Both the position numbers and the translations under genes were made by a program. Shown piece after piece: positions 7,125-16,013 of a stretch of 64,000 nt of DNA. Positions within the stretch are counted from its first letter, which is position 1, and every line of letters starts with the position of its first letter. Under the pieces are notes generated by a model. That model was not told where the DNA came from. It saw only the letters and a list, made by a program, of their open reading frames with translations, and searched no databases. Origin of the DNA: Moheibacter sp035515075 (lineage in GTDB: Bacteria; Bacteroidota; Bacteroidia; Flavobacteriales; Weeksellaceae); assembly GCA_035515075.1 (NCBI GenBank), contig DATJBZ010000028.1, positions 1 through 64,000 on the forward strand, in the 5' to 3' direction.

Positions 7125-10100
7125 TTATTCTTCGTTTTTTTTCCATTTCTTTCGTTCACTCAGATAGTAAACCACAGGAACAATCAGCAAAGTCAACATC
7201 GTGGAAACAATCGCACCAAAGACCAATGAAATCGCCAGTCCTTGGAAAATAGGATCGAACAAGATAATCGCAGCACCAATCACCACGGCACCTGTTGTTA
7301 ATAAAATCGGGGTGGTTCGAACCGCTCCAGCTTCAATGATCGCTTGTTGAATTGGAATTCCTTGGTTCAATCGAATTTCAATGAAATCAATCAATAAAAC
7401 CGAATTTCGAACCATAATTCCTGCCAAAGCAATCATCCCAATAAAGGAAGTAGCGGTAAAATACGCATCCAACAACCAATGCCCTAAAACAATACCAATC
7501 AATGAAAGTGGAATCGCGACCATCATCACTATCGGTGTTTTGAAGTTTTGGAACCAACCGACAATCAGCATATAAATAATGACCATGACTACCAAAAAGG
7601 CAATACCTAAATCACGGAAAATTTCCAAAGTAATTTGCCATTCTCCGTCCCATTTCACAGTGAAATTCTCTTCACTTTCAGGTTGTCCCATGTACAATTC
7701 GTCTAAAGAATAGCCTTTGGGAAGGTCGATTGCTTTCAATTTATCTTCCATTCCTAAAATCGCATAGGCCGGACTTTCTAATTCACCTGCCATGTCTGCC
7801 AACACATAGACCACACGTTGTTGGTCTTTTCTATGAATCGACGGTTGCAAAATCGTTTCTTTTACTTTCACCAAATCTTGAATCGGCACCATGCCCATTT
7901 GGCCTTTGATTTTTAGGGAAGTAAGGTCAGACAAATTCGTTTTGTCAGCATCATTCAATTTCAAAACCATATCAACAGGTTGGTTGGAAGTTTCGTCGTA
8001 CAAATTTCCAATCGGATATTCTCCCATCAAATAGGTCAGATTTCCAACAATTTGTTGCGGAGCAATGCCATTCAACATTGATTTTTCTTTGTCAAAAATC
8101 AATTTGAATTCTTTTTGTGGCGCTTCAATTCGGGTATCAATATCGACAACATCTTCTGTCTCGTGCAGAATTTTCTCAATTTCTTGGGCAATTCTGATTT
8201 GCTCCTCATAATCGGGGCCATACACTTCCGCCACAATGGTCGATAAAACAGGCGGTCCCGGTGGAACTTCCACAATTTTCACATTGGCACCGTATTTTCC
8301 AGCAATTTCTTGAATACCGGGACGAATTTTCTTGGCAATGTCATGGCTTTGAATTTTTCGATCGTCTTTGTTCAATAAATTCACTTGAATATCCGCCGTA
8401 TGGCTTGCGCCTCGTAAATCATAATGACGCACCAAGCCATTGAAAGTAATCGGTGCGGAAGAACCGACATACGATTGATAATTCACGACTTCATGCACCG
8501 TTTTTAAATATTGAGCAATGTCTTGGGTTACCGCAGAAGTTCGTTCCAAAGTACTTCCTTCGGGCATATCAATCACGACTTGAATTTCATTTTTATTGTC
8601 AAAAGGCAACATTTTTACCGCAACCCATTGGGCAAAGAAAGCCATCATAGAAACCACCAACAAAACGGAAGTGATTCCCAAAGTCAATCCTCTGATTCCT
8701 TTGTTTTTCAATAAAGGAAGGGCCAATTTTTGGTAAATCTTGTAAATTTTACTGTTTTCAATCCCTTGATTTTCTTTGTTTTCTTCTTTGTCTTTTACTT
8801 TCAATAAATGATACCCCAAATAAGGCGTGACCGTTAAAGCAATAAACAAAGACAACAACATCGCAATCGAAGCACCAATCGGCATTGGACTCATATAAGG
8901 TCCCATCATTCCCGACACAAACGCCATGGGCAGAATTGCGGCAATTACCGTAAAAGTGGCCAAAATCGTGGGATTTCCTACTTCATTGATTGCATAAATC
9001 GCGGCTTGTCGAAAAGGAAGTTTCTTCATTTTGAAATGGCGGTGCATATTTTCGGCAATAATGATGCTGTCATCGACCACAATTCCTACCACAAAAACCA
9101 AGGCAAAAAGAGTGATTCGATTGAGTGTATAACCCAAGATATAATAACTGAATAAAGTCAATGCAAAAGTCAAAGGAACCGAGAAAAACACGACCAAACC
9201 ACCACGCCAGCCCATTGCCAACATCACCAAAATGGTTACTGCAATAATGGCAACGCCCAAGTGAGTCAACAATTCGGATACTTTTTGAGAAGCGGTTTCA
9301 CCGTAATTTCGGGTGATTTCTACGTGTACCTCATCGGGAATTAAATTCAATTTTAATTCTTCTACTTTGTTCAAAATTTGTTCTGAAATGTGCATGGCAT
9401 CTGCCCCTTTTACTTTTGAAATCGCCAAAGTTACCGCTGGATATTCCGCAGGGAAATCCGTGTTTTGCACAACGGCATTGCCATAGCCAAAACTCACATA
9501 GTTTTTTGCGGACGAAGCTCCATCTTCTATAATTGCAATTTGTTTCAAATAAACCGGCATATTTTGAGAAGTTCCCACAATGAGATTTTCAACTTCTTCC
9601 GCTGAACTTAGAAATTGTCCAGTGGTCAATAAATACTCGGTATCACCTTGGTCAAAACTGCCTGTTTGCGCACTATTGTTAGAAGCTTGAATCATTTGCA
9701 TCACCCCCAAAGCATCCACATTGGATTCTGCCATTTTGACTTTGTCCACCGTGATTTTTAATTGACGATCTCTACCACCAATCACATTTGATAACGAAAC
9801 ATCTTTGATTTTTTTGATTTCAGAAGAAACTTCTTCACCGATTTGACGCAATTGATAATCATCGTATTTTTCACTCCAAAGAGTCAAGCCCAACATCGGA
9901 ACATCATCAATCGAACGGGTTTTTACGATGGGCGGATAAACGCCAGAAGGAAAAATGTCACTGTTTTTGATCAATTCATCATACAATTTCACATACGAAC
10001 GTTCGGTGTCTTCGCCCACATAAAATTGAACAATCAACATCGCTTGACCATTCATCGCGGTGGAATGAATGTGCTCAACTCCTTTGATATTGGAAATGAT

Positions 10101-10322
10101 TTTTTCCAAAGGTTTCACCACCCGACTTTCTACTTCTTTGGGGCTTGCACCTGGATAACCAACCATCACATCTGCCATCGGAATGATGATTTGCGGTTCT
10201 TCCTCTCTTGGAATCAAAGTCGAACTGTATGCGCCGATGATCATCAATGCCAAAATCAATAACAAAGTTAATTTCGAGTTGATGAACATATCTGCTATTC
10301 TACCTGCTATGCCTTTTTCCAT
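7125..10322 (-). CDS. RND-family efflux pump permease (AcrB/MexF/CusA superfamily)
   Basis: The 1065-residue size and layout are typical of RND inner-membrane pumps: TM1 near residue 15-35, a porter domain (VGYPGASPKEVESRV), TM2-6 around 340-490, a second porter domain and TM8-12 at the end. The charged pair in TM4 that carries protons is visible in VGIVVDDSIIIAEN (about residue 410-420). The substrate is not readable from sequence, although this subgroup is usually called a multidrug or solvent exporter. It lies between the adaptor gene and the DUF2892 gene on the same strand with short gaps, so it is in one operon. A decayed copy of its 3' end lies at 12932-12988. Confidence 0.93.
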   Translation of the reverse strand: MEKGIAGRIADMFINSKLTLLLILALMIIGAYSSTLIPREEEPQIIIPMADVMVGYPGASPKEVESRVVKPLEKIISNIKGVEHIHSTAMNGQAMLIVQFYVGEDTERSYVKLYDELIKNSDIFPSGVYPPIVKTRSIDDVPMLGLTLWSEKYDDYQLRQIGEEVSSEIKKIKDVSLSNVIGGRDRQLKITVDKVKMAESNVDALGVMQMIQASNNSAQTGSFDQGDTEYLLTTGQFLSSAEEVENLIVGTSQNMPVYLKQIAIIEDGASSAKNYVSFGYGNAVVQNTDFPAEYPAVTLAISKVKGADAMHISEQILNKVEELKLNLIPDEVHVEITRNYGETASQKVSELLTHLGVAIIAVTILVMLAMGWRGGLVVFFSVPLTFALTLFSYYILGYTLNRITLFALVFVVGIVVDDSIIIAENMHRHFKMKKLPFRQAAIYAINEVGNPTILATFTVIAAILPMAFVSGMMGPYMSPMPIGASIAMLLSLFIALTVTPYLGYHLLKVKDKEENKENQGIENSKIYKIYQKLALPLLKNKGIRGLTLGITSVLLVVSMMAFFAQWVAVKMLPFDNKNEIQVVIDMPEGSTLERTSAVTQDIAQYLKTVHEVVNYQSYVGSSAPITFNGLVRHYDLRGASHTADIQVNLLNKDDRKIQSHDIAKKIRPGIQEIAGKYGANVKIVEVPPGPPVLSTIVAEVYGPDYEEQIRIAQEIEKILHETEDVVDIDTRIEAPQKEFKLIFDKEKSMLNGIAPQQIVGNLTYLMGEYPIGNLYDETSNQPVDMVLKLNDADKTNLSDLTSLKIKGQMGMVPIQDLVKVKETILQPSIHRKDQQRVVYVLADMAGELESPAYAILGMEDKLKAIDLPKGYSLDELYMGQPESEENFTVKWDGEWQITLEIFRDLGIAFLVVMVIIYMLIVGWFQNFKTPIVMMVAIPLSLIGIVLGHWLLDAYFTATSFIGMIALAGIMVRNSVLLIDFIEIRLNQGIPIQQAIIEAGAVRTTPILLTTGAVVIGAAIILFDPIFQGLAISLVFGAIVSTMLTLLIVPVVYYLSERKKWKKNEE

Positions 10323-10368
10323 TGTTTTTTCTTTAATTTTTTAAATTTGTAAAAGTGTCATTAATGAA

Positions 10369-11460
10369 TTATTTCACATTTAATTTCACCCCGTTGTACA
10401 ATTTCCCTTCGGCTGAAACAACATAGGATTCTCCTGCATTCAATCCAGAAAGTACCTCGATTTCCTCACCGATTTCTTTGCCTAATTTTAACCAACGCAA
10501 AACCGCTGTGTTTTGTGAACTCACTGTATAAACACCGTTCATTTGTCCTTTTTTGACCAAAGCCGATTTCGGAATTACGATATTGACGCTTTCTTGGTTT
10601 TTGTTTGAAGTTGAATTTTCAAAAGGAAAAACCGCATTGACATACATTCCAGCCAAAAGTTCGTCCGAAGGATTGACATCTAATTTCACTTGGTATTGTC
10701 CTCCCGAATGCGCAGAAGAAGGACTGATTTCAACTACTTTTCCTTCTATCTTTTTTCCTGTGGATGAAAGGGTCAATTGAACGGGCATTCCATTTTCTAC
10801 TTGGGTGATGTATTGCTCAGAAACCAACAATTGCGCTTGTAAAGCGGATGAAGATTCAAGGGTCAACAAAGGTATTCCTGGATTGGCCAAATCGCCTTGT
10901 TCCACAAATTTTGCAGTAACTACGCCTGAAATTGGTGCGGTAATATTGGTGTAGCGGTATTGTGCATTCACTTCTCTTTTCATTTGCTTTGCAGCTTCCA
11001 ATCCTGCTTTTGCCAAATCAAATCGTGTTTGCATATCGTCCAATTCTTTTTGAGAAGCACTTTGCGAAGCGAATAAATTTTTGAATCGATCCAAATCCTT
11101 TTTTGAACTATCAAAATGAGCTTGTGCTTGACTAATTTGTGCATTAATTTGTCCGTCTTTCGCTTGGATTTCGGTATTGTTAATTGAAATCAAGGTTTGA
11201 CCTGCGGTTACTTTTTGACCCACTTCAACTGATAAATTCGTGATGTAACCCATCATTCGGGTAGAAACATTGACTGAATTTTTAGCGACCAATTTTCCGC
11301 TGGCAACCGCAAATCCACCAGTATCATTGGTTTCGACTTGGTTCAAACGAACGTCAACGGCTTCTCCTGTGAAATTGACAGAAGTTTCAGATTCAGAAGA
11401 ACATTGGGCGAAAGCCATCAAAAAGAAAATAAAAGTTGCGCTTTTGAGGATATTTTTCAT
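10369..11460 (-). CDS. RND efflux periplasmic adaptor (membrane fusion) lipoprotein
   Basis: This 363-residue HlyD/AcrA-type adaptor starts with a lipoprotein signal, with lipobox FAQC and Cys at residue 20. It continues with a lipoyl half (VSTRMMGYITNLSVEVGQKV), an alpha-helical hairpin (about 100-160), a second lipoyl half (ITAPISGVVTAKFVEQGDLA), and beta-barrel and membrane-proximal domains. It bridges the pump and the TolC-like channel. It is 46 bases before the pump gene and 42 bases after the channel gene. Confidence 0.93.
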   Translation of the reverse strand: MKNILKSATFIFFLMAFAQCSSESETSVNFTGEAVDVRLNQVETNDTGGFAVASGKLVAKNSVNVSTRMMGYITNLSVEVGQKVTAGQTLISINNTEIQAKDGQINAQISQAQAHFDSSKKDLDRFKNLFASQSASQKELDDMQTRFDLAKAGLEAAKQMKREVNAQYRYTNITAPISGVVTAKFVEQGDLANPGIPLLTLESSSALQAQLLVSEQYITQVENGMPVQLTLSSTGKKIEGKVVEISPSSAHSGGQYQVKLDVNPSDELLAGMYVNAVFPFENSTSNKNQESVNIVIPKSALVKKGQMNGVYTVSSQNTAVLRWLKLGKEIGEEIEVLSGLNAGESYVVSAEGKLYNGVKLNVK

Positions 11461-11502
11461 TGGTATGATTTTTAGGGTTTGATGATAATTTGAAAAGAAA
11501 AT

Positions 11503-12807
11503 TTAATTTTTTAAGAATTGGAAATAATCAATCGCTACGGCATAGTCAAAAACAGCTTGATGATATTCCAATTCTTTTTGTGCCATCATGGTTTCTGCGG
11601 TCAATAAATCGGCTGATTTTTCTAAACCTTGGTCGTATCTATTTTTTCGAATTCGATAAGCTTCTTGGCTTTGTTGCCATGCTTTTTCAGTTAAAATCAC
11701 TCGATTGTCAGCATCAGTCACTTGACGAAATGCTTTTTTTAATTCCCATTCACTTTGTTGATTGTACTGTTTGATTTCTGCTTGTGCACGGTTGTAGTCC
11801 GCTTGGTAAGTTGCTTGTTCACTTTTTGATTTCAATCCATCGAAGAAATTCCAAGACAATTGCAATCCGACCAAATAACCGTCTCCGTTGAATCTTGAAA
11901 TTTTATTATCGTGCATTTCAAAACTTCCAAACGCATTCAATCGGGGCAAAGCTTTGGATTTCGATGATTTAATCATCCAATCATAAGCTTCCAAAGATTT
12001 TTCATAGGCTTGTAAATCTTTTCGGTTGGGATTCAAATTAATTTCATCGTCAAGGATGGTGTTTTCATAATTCAAAACTTCGGTAGGTTGATAGATTCTA
12101 CCAGAAGCATCTTCATTCAAAAGTAAAAACAAATAATCCGAAACATTGTGAATATTGGTTTTCGCCAATTGAATTTGATGTTCGATTTCATTGAGACGAA
12201 CCTCCATGTACAAAACTTCTGATTTCTGAATCAAACCATTGTTGTAGTAATTGTCGATGACTTTTTTATTCGCCAAAGTTGTTTGTTTCGCATTTTCCAA
12301 AGTTTCGAACATTTTATATGCCAATTGAAGCATTTTATAGGTTTTGTTCAATTCAAATTGAAGGTATTCCTTGGTTCTTTGTTGTTTGATTTTCAATACT
12401 TCTGTTTTGACCAATCCTGCTTTTTTCTGATAAATCGCATCTAAATTAAAAATAGGTTGTTGAACTTCAATTTTCGGACTGAAATCAGTGATATTGTCTG
12501 GACTATTTAGAAAATCAGGATTGAAATCCTCCATCGTAATTCGGGATTGATTCAATTTAAAACCAAAAGAATTGAGCGGACTGTTGGTGTTCATCACCGA
12601 ATAAGAAGCGGTGATATTGGGCAAATAGATCGCTCTGCTTGCCAACAACTCAGCTTTAGAAAGTTCAATTTCCTTTTGTGCCAATTGCATTTGTAGGTTT
12701 TGATCCAATGATTTTCCATGGAGTTCCATTTCAGAAATCCGAAGAGTATCTTGTGCGAAACCCGAAATTCCCAAGACGGATAATAAAATAAATACTGTGT
12801 TTTTCAT
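11503..12807 (-). CDS. TolC-family outer-membrane efflux channel
   Basis: About 434 residues, with a signal peptide (MKNTVFILLSVLGISGFAQ) and the two long repeated coiled-coil halves of TolC channels, for example LEAYDWMIKSSKSKALPRLN and the closing YDQGLEKSADLLTAETMMAQ. It is the first gene of the efflux operon. The frame is open back to 12855; I chose the Met at 12807 because it opens the signal peptide and leaves room for a leader after the -7 box at 12838-12845. The Met at 12828 is the alternative. Confidence 0.88.
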   Translation of the reverse strand: MKNTVFILLSVLGISGFAQDTLRISEMELHGKSLDQNLQMQLAQKEIELSKAELLASRAIYLPNITASYSVMNTNSPLNSFGFKLNQSRITMEDFNPDFLNSPDNITDFSPKIEVQQPIFNLDAIYQKKAGLVKTEVLKIKQQRTKEYLQFELNKTYKMLQLAYKMFETLENAKQTTLANKKVIDNYYNNGLIQKSEVLYMEVRLNEIEHQIQLAKTNIHNVSDYLFLLLNEDASGRIYQPTEVLNYENTILDDEINLNPNRKDLQAYEKSLEAYDWMIKSSKSKALPRLNAFGSFEMHDNKISRFNGDGYLVGLQLSWNFFDGLKSKSEQATYQADYNRAQAEIKQYNQQSEWELKKAFRQVTDADNRVILTEKAWQQSQEAYRIRKNRYDQGLEKSADLLTAETMMAQKELEYHQAVFDYAVAIDYFQFLKN

Positions 12808-12837
12808 TTGACTGATTGATTTCTTCATTTTCAGTTG

Positions 12838-12845
12838 CAAAATTA
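12838..12845 (-). promoter_or_regulatory. -7 box (TAATTTTG) of the efflux operon
   Basis: The minus strand reads TAATTTTG, a match to the Bacteroidetes TAnnTTTG -7 element, about 30 bases before the chosen TolC start. No good -33 TTTG at standard spacing is seen. Confidence 0.5.
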
Positions 12846-12931
12846 GAACAGCCAAAACTCATGGACAGTAATCAATGTTACACAAGCAACAAATTCAACA
12901 GTTAGAAGAACAGATTTAAAATGTTTTTCAT

Positions 12932-12988
12932 GTTTTTTCCATTTCTTTCACTCAGATAGCAAGCCACAGGAACAATCAGCAAAGTCAT
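12932..12988 (-). pseudogene. Decayed copy of the 3' end of the RND pump gene
   Basis: This segment repeats 7135-7196, the last codons and stop region of the pump gene. It shows near-complete identity, two substitutions and a four-base deletion that breaks the frame. It lies upstream of the operon that carries the intact gene, in the same orientation. It looks like the scar left when a tandem efflux operon was lost or when the present operon was inserted. Confidence 0.7.
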
Positions 12989-13066
12989 TCAATTTAACCA
13001 ACCATGAATTCTATGCTTTCTAATAAAAATAAATCAAAATTATTCCCATCACTTCGTCCGTTCGAC

Positions 13067-13089
13067 AAATTATTTTGGTGAAATAATTT
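13067..13089 (+). promoter_or_regulatory. Perfect inverted repeat upstream of the small secreted protein gene
   Basis: AAATTATTT (13067-13075) and AAATAATTT (13081-13089) form a 9-base stem with a 5-base loop, 27 bases before the -7 box. It could be an operator. It could also end transcripts, although no T run follows. The rest of 12990-13142 shows no gene. Confidence 0.35.
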
Positions 13090-13115
13090 TAATAAGTGAT
13101 TGTTATTTAAATAGT

Positions 13116-13123
13116 TATATTTG
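13116..13123 (+). promoter_or_regulatory. -7 box (TATATTTG)
   Basis: This is an exact TAnnTTTG element 20 bases before the ATG at 13143. The -33 partner is not convincing. Confidence 0.55.
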
Positions 13124-13142
13124 CGTACTTAATTTGAATGTC

Positions 13143-13388
13143 ATGATGCGTTTGCTCTTATTGCTTGTGCTGTTTTTCAGCTTTGGTTTCACTCCAGCCC
13201 TTCCTGTGGATGCGAATTTGGAAGTAACTACTTCTCCTGATGCGGTAGAACAAGTGGTTTATGTGACCAAAACGGGAAAAAAATACCACAAAGGAAGTTG
13301 CCATCACTTGACACAAAGTAAAATTAAAACGACCCAATCTGCTGCTGAAAAGTCGGGGTATACTGCTTGTAAAGTTTGTAAACCTTAA
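13143..13388 (+). CDS. Small secreted protein with Cys/His metal-binding-like C-terminal motif
   Basis: The 81-residue product has a signal peptide (MMRLLLLLVLFFSFGFTPA). Its C-terminal 40 residues have the pattern YVTKTGKKYHKGSCHHL followed by A.K.GYTACKVCKP. The same module (YxTxTGxKYHxxxCxxL ... GYxxCxxC) occurs at the ends of many secreted nucleases and competence-type proteins and resembles Ada-like Zn sites. Here it stands alone. The frame opens at a TTG (13134), but the ATG at 13143 fits the signal peptide. It converges with the ABC ATPase gene, with three bases between them. The function is unknown; metal binding is inferred. Confidence 0.75.
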   Translation: MMRLLLLLVLFFSFGFTPALPVDANLEVTTSPDAVEQVVYVTKTGKKYHKGSCHHLTQSKIKTTQSAAEKSGYTACKVCKP

Positions 13389-13391
13389 AGT

Positions 13392-14375
13392 TTAGAATGA
13401 AACACTTCTAAAGTTTTTTATTTTTAATGAAACTGAAGTGCCAACAGGTTTTTCTGATGCATAAAGTTGAAGGCGAATGCCTGCTCTTTCTACTTCTATC
13501 AAATAAATTGCGCCCAAATAACGGACATCAATCAAGTTGAATGGGACGCCTGCTGCATCTATTTCGATTTCTTCGGGATAAATGATTGCCCATTGATTTT
13601 CTGGAATTTGAATTTGAAACAAAGCCTGCATTTGATGCGCGTTGAGTCGATTGTATTCACCAAATAAGCTGGCTATATATTCATTTTTTGGAGTATTTCT
13701 GACCGTTTCGGCTGCTGATTTTTGCAGTAAAAAACCTTCTTTCAGCACCATGATTTCATCCGAATAGCCCAAAGCATCTTGGTAATCGTGCGTGGTCAGC
13801 AAAACGGTTGCATCATTTGATTTTGCCCATTGTCCAATTTTTTTTCTCAATTTCAATTTCAAAGGTTGATCCAAATGACTGAAGGGTTCATCGAGCAAAA
13901 GAACTTTCGGTTTTGCAGCCATAGCGCGTGCAAGCGCTACTCTTTGCCGTTGACCACCGCTGAGTTGTTGGGTGATTTTTTGAGCAAAAGGCAATAAATC
14001 GACAATTTCCAATGCGTCCTCAATTGTTTTATTCTTTAATTCTGCATCAAAATTACTGAGATAATGGCCCACGTTTTCATGCACACGAATCGCATCGACC
14101 AAATCAAATTCTTGCGGAACAAACTTCATGGCAGCATGTCCAGGAATTAAATTGAATTTAGGACCAGTGAGCCCTTCGTTCTCATACAAGATTTGACCAG
14201 AAGTTGCGTCTTCCAATCCATACAACAAACGCAACAAAGTAGATTTCCCGCTACCACTTTCGCCTAAAATTGCGGTGGTTTTCCCTCTGGAGATGCCAAA
14301 TGAAAGTGCCGACAAAATGTTTTTTGTATGTGGATAGTTGAAATGGAGATCTTGGACGGAAAATATATCATTCAT
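13392..14375 (-). CDS. ABC transporter ATP-binding protein with TOBE-like tail (orphan)
   Basis: The 327-residue ATPase has Walker A GESGSGKST (about 38-46), signature LSGGQRQRVALARA, Walker B VLLLDEPF and the TTHD switch. About 80 C-terminal residues (VIYPEEIEI...VRYLGAIYLIEVERAG) resemble the TOBE domain of importer ATPases such as those for iron, sulfate, molybdate or spermidine. No permease or binding protein is adjacent, so the substrate cannot be told. The Met at 14375 is preferred over 14414 because the domain starts right there (MNDIFSVQDLHFNY). A terminator-like hairpin lies in its leader. Confidence 0.85.
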   Translation of the reverse strand: MNDIFSVQDLHFNYPHTKNILSALSFGISRGKTTAILGESGSGKSTLLRLLYGLEDATSGQILYENEGLTGPKFNLIPGHAAMKFVPQEFDLVDAIRVHENVGHYLSNFDAELKNKTIEDALEIVDLLPFAQKITQQLSGGQRQRVALARAMAAKPKVLLLDEPFSHLDQPLKLKLRKKIGQWAKSNDATVLLTTHDYQDALGYSDEIMVLKEGFLLQKSAAETVRNTPKNEYIASLFGEYNRLNAHQMQALFQIQIPENQWAIIYPEEIEIDAAGVPFNLIDVRYLGAIYLIEVERAGIRLQLYASEKPVGTSVSLKIKNFRSVSF

Positions 14376-14420
14376 GGGACGAAGATAATTCGAATACGTC
14401 ACAGCTTGAAACATTGGATC

Positions 14421-14448
14421 AAAAAAAAGCTCCTCAATTTGAGGAGCT
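14421..14448 (-). terminator. Hairpin with U tract in the leader of the ABC ATPase gene
   Basis: AGCTCCTCA (14428-14436) pairs with TGAGGAGCT (14440-14448) across a 3-base loop. On the minus strand it is followed by eight T's, a textbook intrinsic terminator, and the ABC ATPase starts 46 bases further on. No minus-strand gene ends here, so it may act as an attenuator. The plus-strand flank is also T-rich, so a bidirectional role is possible. Confidence 0.55.
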
Positions 14449-14651
14449 AATTTTTGATTTCCATTAAAACTTTAAATTAAATAGTTGAGTAGAGAGATAA
14501 AGTAAAGAAGAAATCGGGAAGGTTTAGTGGTTGACTATCCTAAGGTGTTGAATTAAATTTATTGTGTTTTCTTTCTATTTTTAATTGTTTAAAGCGATGC
14601 AAATGTGGACTTGTTTTCATTAAATCCCTACATTTGCCGGTATAGTAATGG

Positions 14652-14673
14652 GGGTAGTTATTGGTAACTACCC
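14652..14673 (+). promoter_or_regulatory. Inverted repeat GGGTAGTT-n6-AACTACCC upstream of the LuxR-type gene
   Basis: A perfect 8-base inverted repeat sits 58 bases before the start codon, followed by a further GGGGTAGTGGGTAAC half. It looks like a regulator binding site or an RNA hairpin in the leader. The remaining 14450-14731 segment is AT-rich and without a gene. Confidence 0.45.
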
Positions 14674-14731
14674 AAGGGGTAGTGGGTAACATCTTGTTAA
14701 TGAGCAAGAATATATTTTTACATTTTCACGA

Positions 14732-15943
14732 ATGAAAGGACATATACTGAAAGTAATCTTTCTTTTTTTTATAGGGATTCAAGTTTCAGCACAGACAATA
14801 GATAAAAAAGCTTTGCACGAAGAAGTGACAGGCTATAACAATGCGTACCAATATGAAAAGTCAATTGAACGATTGGAAGAAATTCTATTTGATCGAAAAA
14901 GCACCAACTTGGATCTTTTCCATGCTTATTTATTGAAATCCTATACCCACAAAAGAGTGTTCAATTATCCAGCTGTTTTAGAAAATTTGGGAGCTGCTTT
15001 GGAGGCCGTTCGTGGTGAAAAGGATTTCATTCATTATGAAACTAAAATCATGATTGAAAAGATGTTGATTAGTTTTGATTTGATGAAATATGGTGAGGTA
15101 GAGGACTATTTAAAAGACATCAACAAAAGAGATTTGTCGCATTTGGATGCTTCTACTCTTGGCTTTTATTACAATGTCTTGGCTTCTTTGGAAATGGACA
15201 AAATGAATTATAAAAAGTCAAGAGAATATTTGGACCAAGTCATTGAAATTTTCAAAAAAGGCGAACCGCGGCATTTGCCGATGGCTTATTCGAAAATGAT
15301 CAATCTTTCTGCCGTGATCAAAGATGTGGAATTGGGCGAAATGGCTTTTGATTCGGGGATGTATTATGCCGAAAAATGGGCCGTTGACATTTACAAAGTC
15401 CGTTTGTTACAAGACATGAATGATTTCTATTTTAGAATGGGGGATTTTGAAAATGCTTATTATTTTCAAAAAGAAGGCAATGAGTTGTTTGGAACGTATG
15501 GTGCGCCGTACCAAAGCGGAAAATTAAACATTTTGGAAACAGAATTGTTGAAAAACCGAAAGGACTTGGAATTGAGAAACAAAAGAAATGTATTGATTTT
15601 CGCCTTGATTTTATTGGGCTTATTGAGTGTGTTGATTTTGGTTTTGTTTCGATTTTTTAAATTGAGTCGGAGCAAAAGAAAATTGGTGGAACAAGAAAAT
15701 GACCGCATTCGTGCTGAGTTGGAATATTTCACCCAACAATTTCAAGAAAAGGAAAGCGCTTTGGTTGACAAATATGGCGAGAATTTGAGCGAACGTCAAT
15801 TGGAAATCATTGATTTGGTCAAAAAAGGAAAAACCAATCGTGAAATCGGTGAGGAATTGTTCATCTCTGAAAACACCGTCAAATACCACCTAAAAAACAT
15901 TTACACCATTTTGGGGATTGAAAGCCGAAACGCATTGAAATAA
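14732..15943 (+). CDS. Membrane-anchored TPR sensor with LuxR-type DNA-binding domain
   Basis: The 403-residue product has a signal peptide (about 1-21, ending VSAQ). A periplasmic helical region of tetratricopeptide-like repeats runs to about 275, followed by one transmembrane helix (about 285-308, VLIFALILLGLLSVLILVLF), a coiled coil and a GerE helix-turn-helix at the end (LSERQLEIIDLVKKGKTNRE, IGEELFISENTVKYHLKNIY). The layout is a one-component regulator that senses outside the inner membrane and binds DNA inside, common in Flavobacteriia. Targets are unknown; the aspartate kinase-OlsF pair follows on the same strand after 70 bases. Confidence 0.85.
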   Translation: MKGHILKVIFLFFIGIQVSAQTIDKKALHEEVTGYNNAYQYEKSIERLEEILFDRKSTNLDLFHAYLLKSYTHKRVFNYPAVLENLGAALEAVRGEKDFIHYETKIMIEKMLISFDLMKYGEVEDYLKDINKRDLSHLDASTLGFYYNVLASLEMDKMNYKKSREYLDQVIEIFKKGEPRHLPMAYSKMINLSAVIKDVELGEMAFDSGMYYAEKWAVDIYKVRLLQDMNDFYFRMGDFENAYYFQKEGNELFGTYGAPYQSGKLNILETELLKNRKDLELRNKRNVLIFALILLGLLSVLILVLFRFFKLSRSKRKLVEQENDRIRAELEYFTQQFQEKESALVDKYGENLSERQLEIIDLVKKGKTNREIGEELFISENTVKYHLKNIYTILGIESRNALK

Positions 15944-16013
15944 GGAATTCTTTAGTGGGTTTCTATTTTCAACTATGCTTATCTTTGGCTTTTTCAAATA
16001 ATCGATATTTTTG

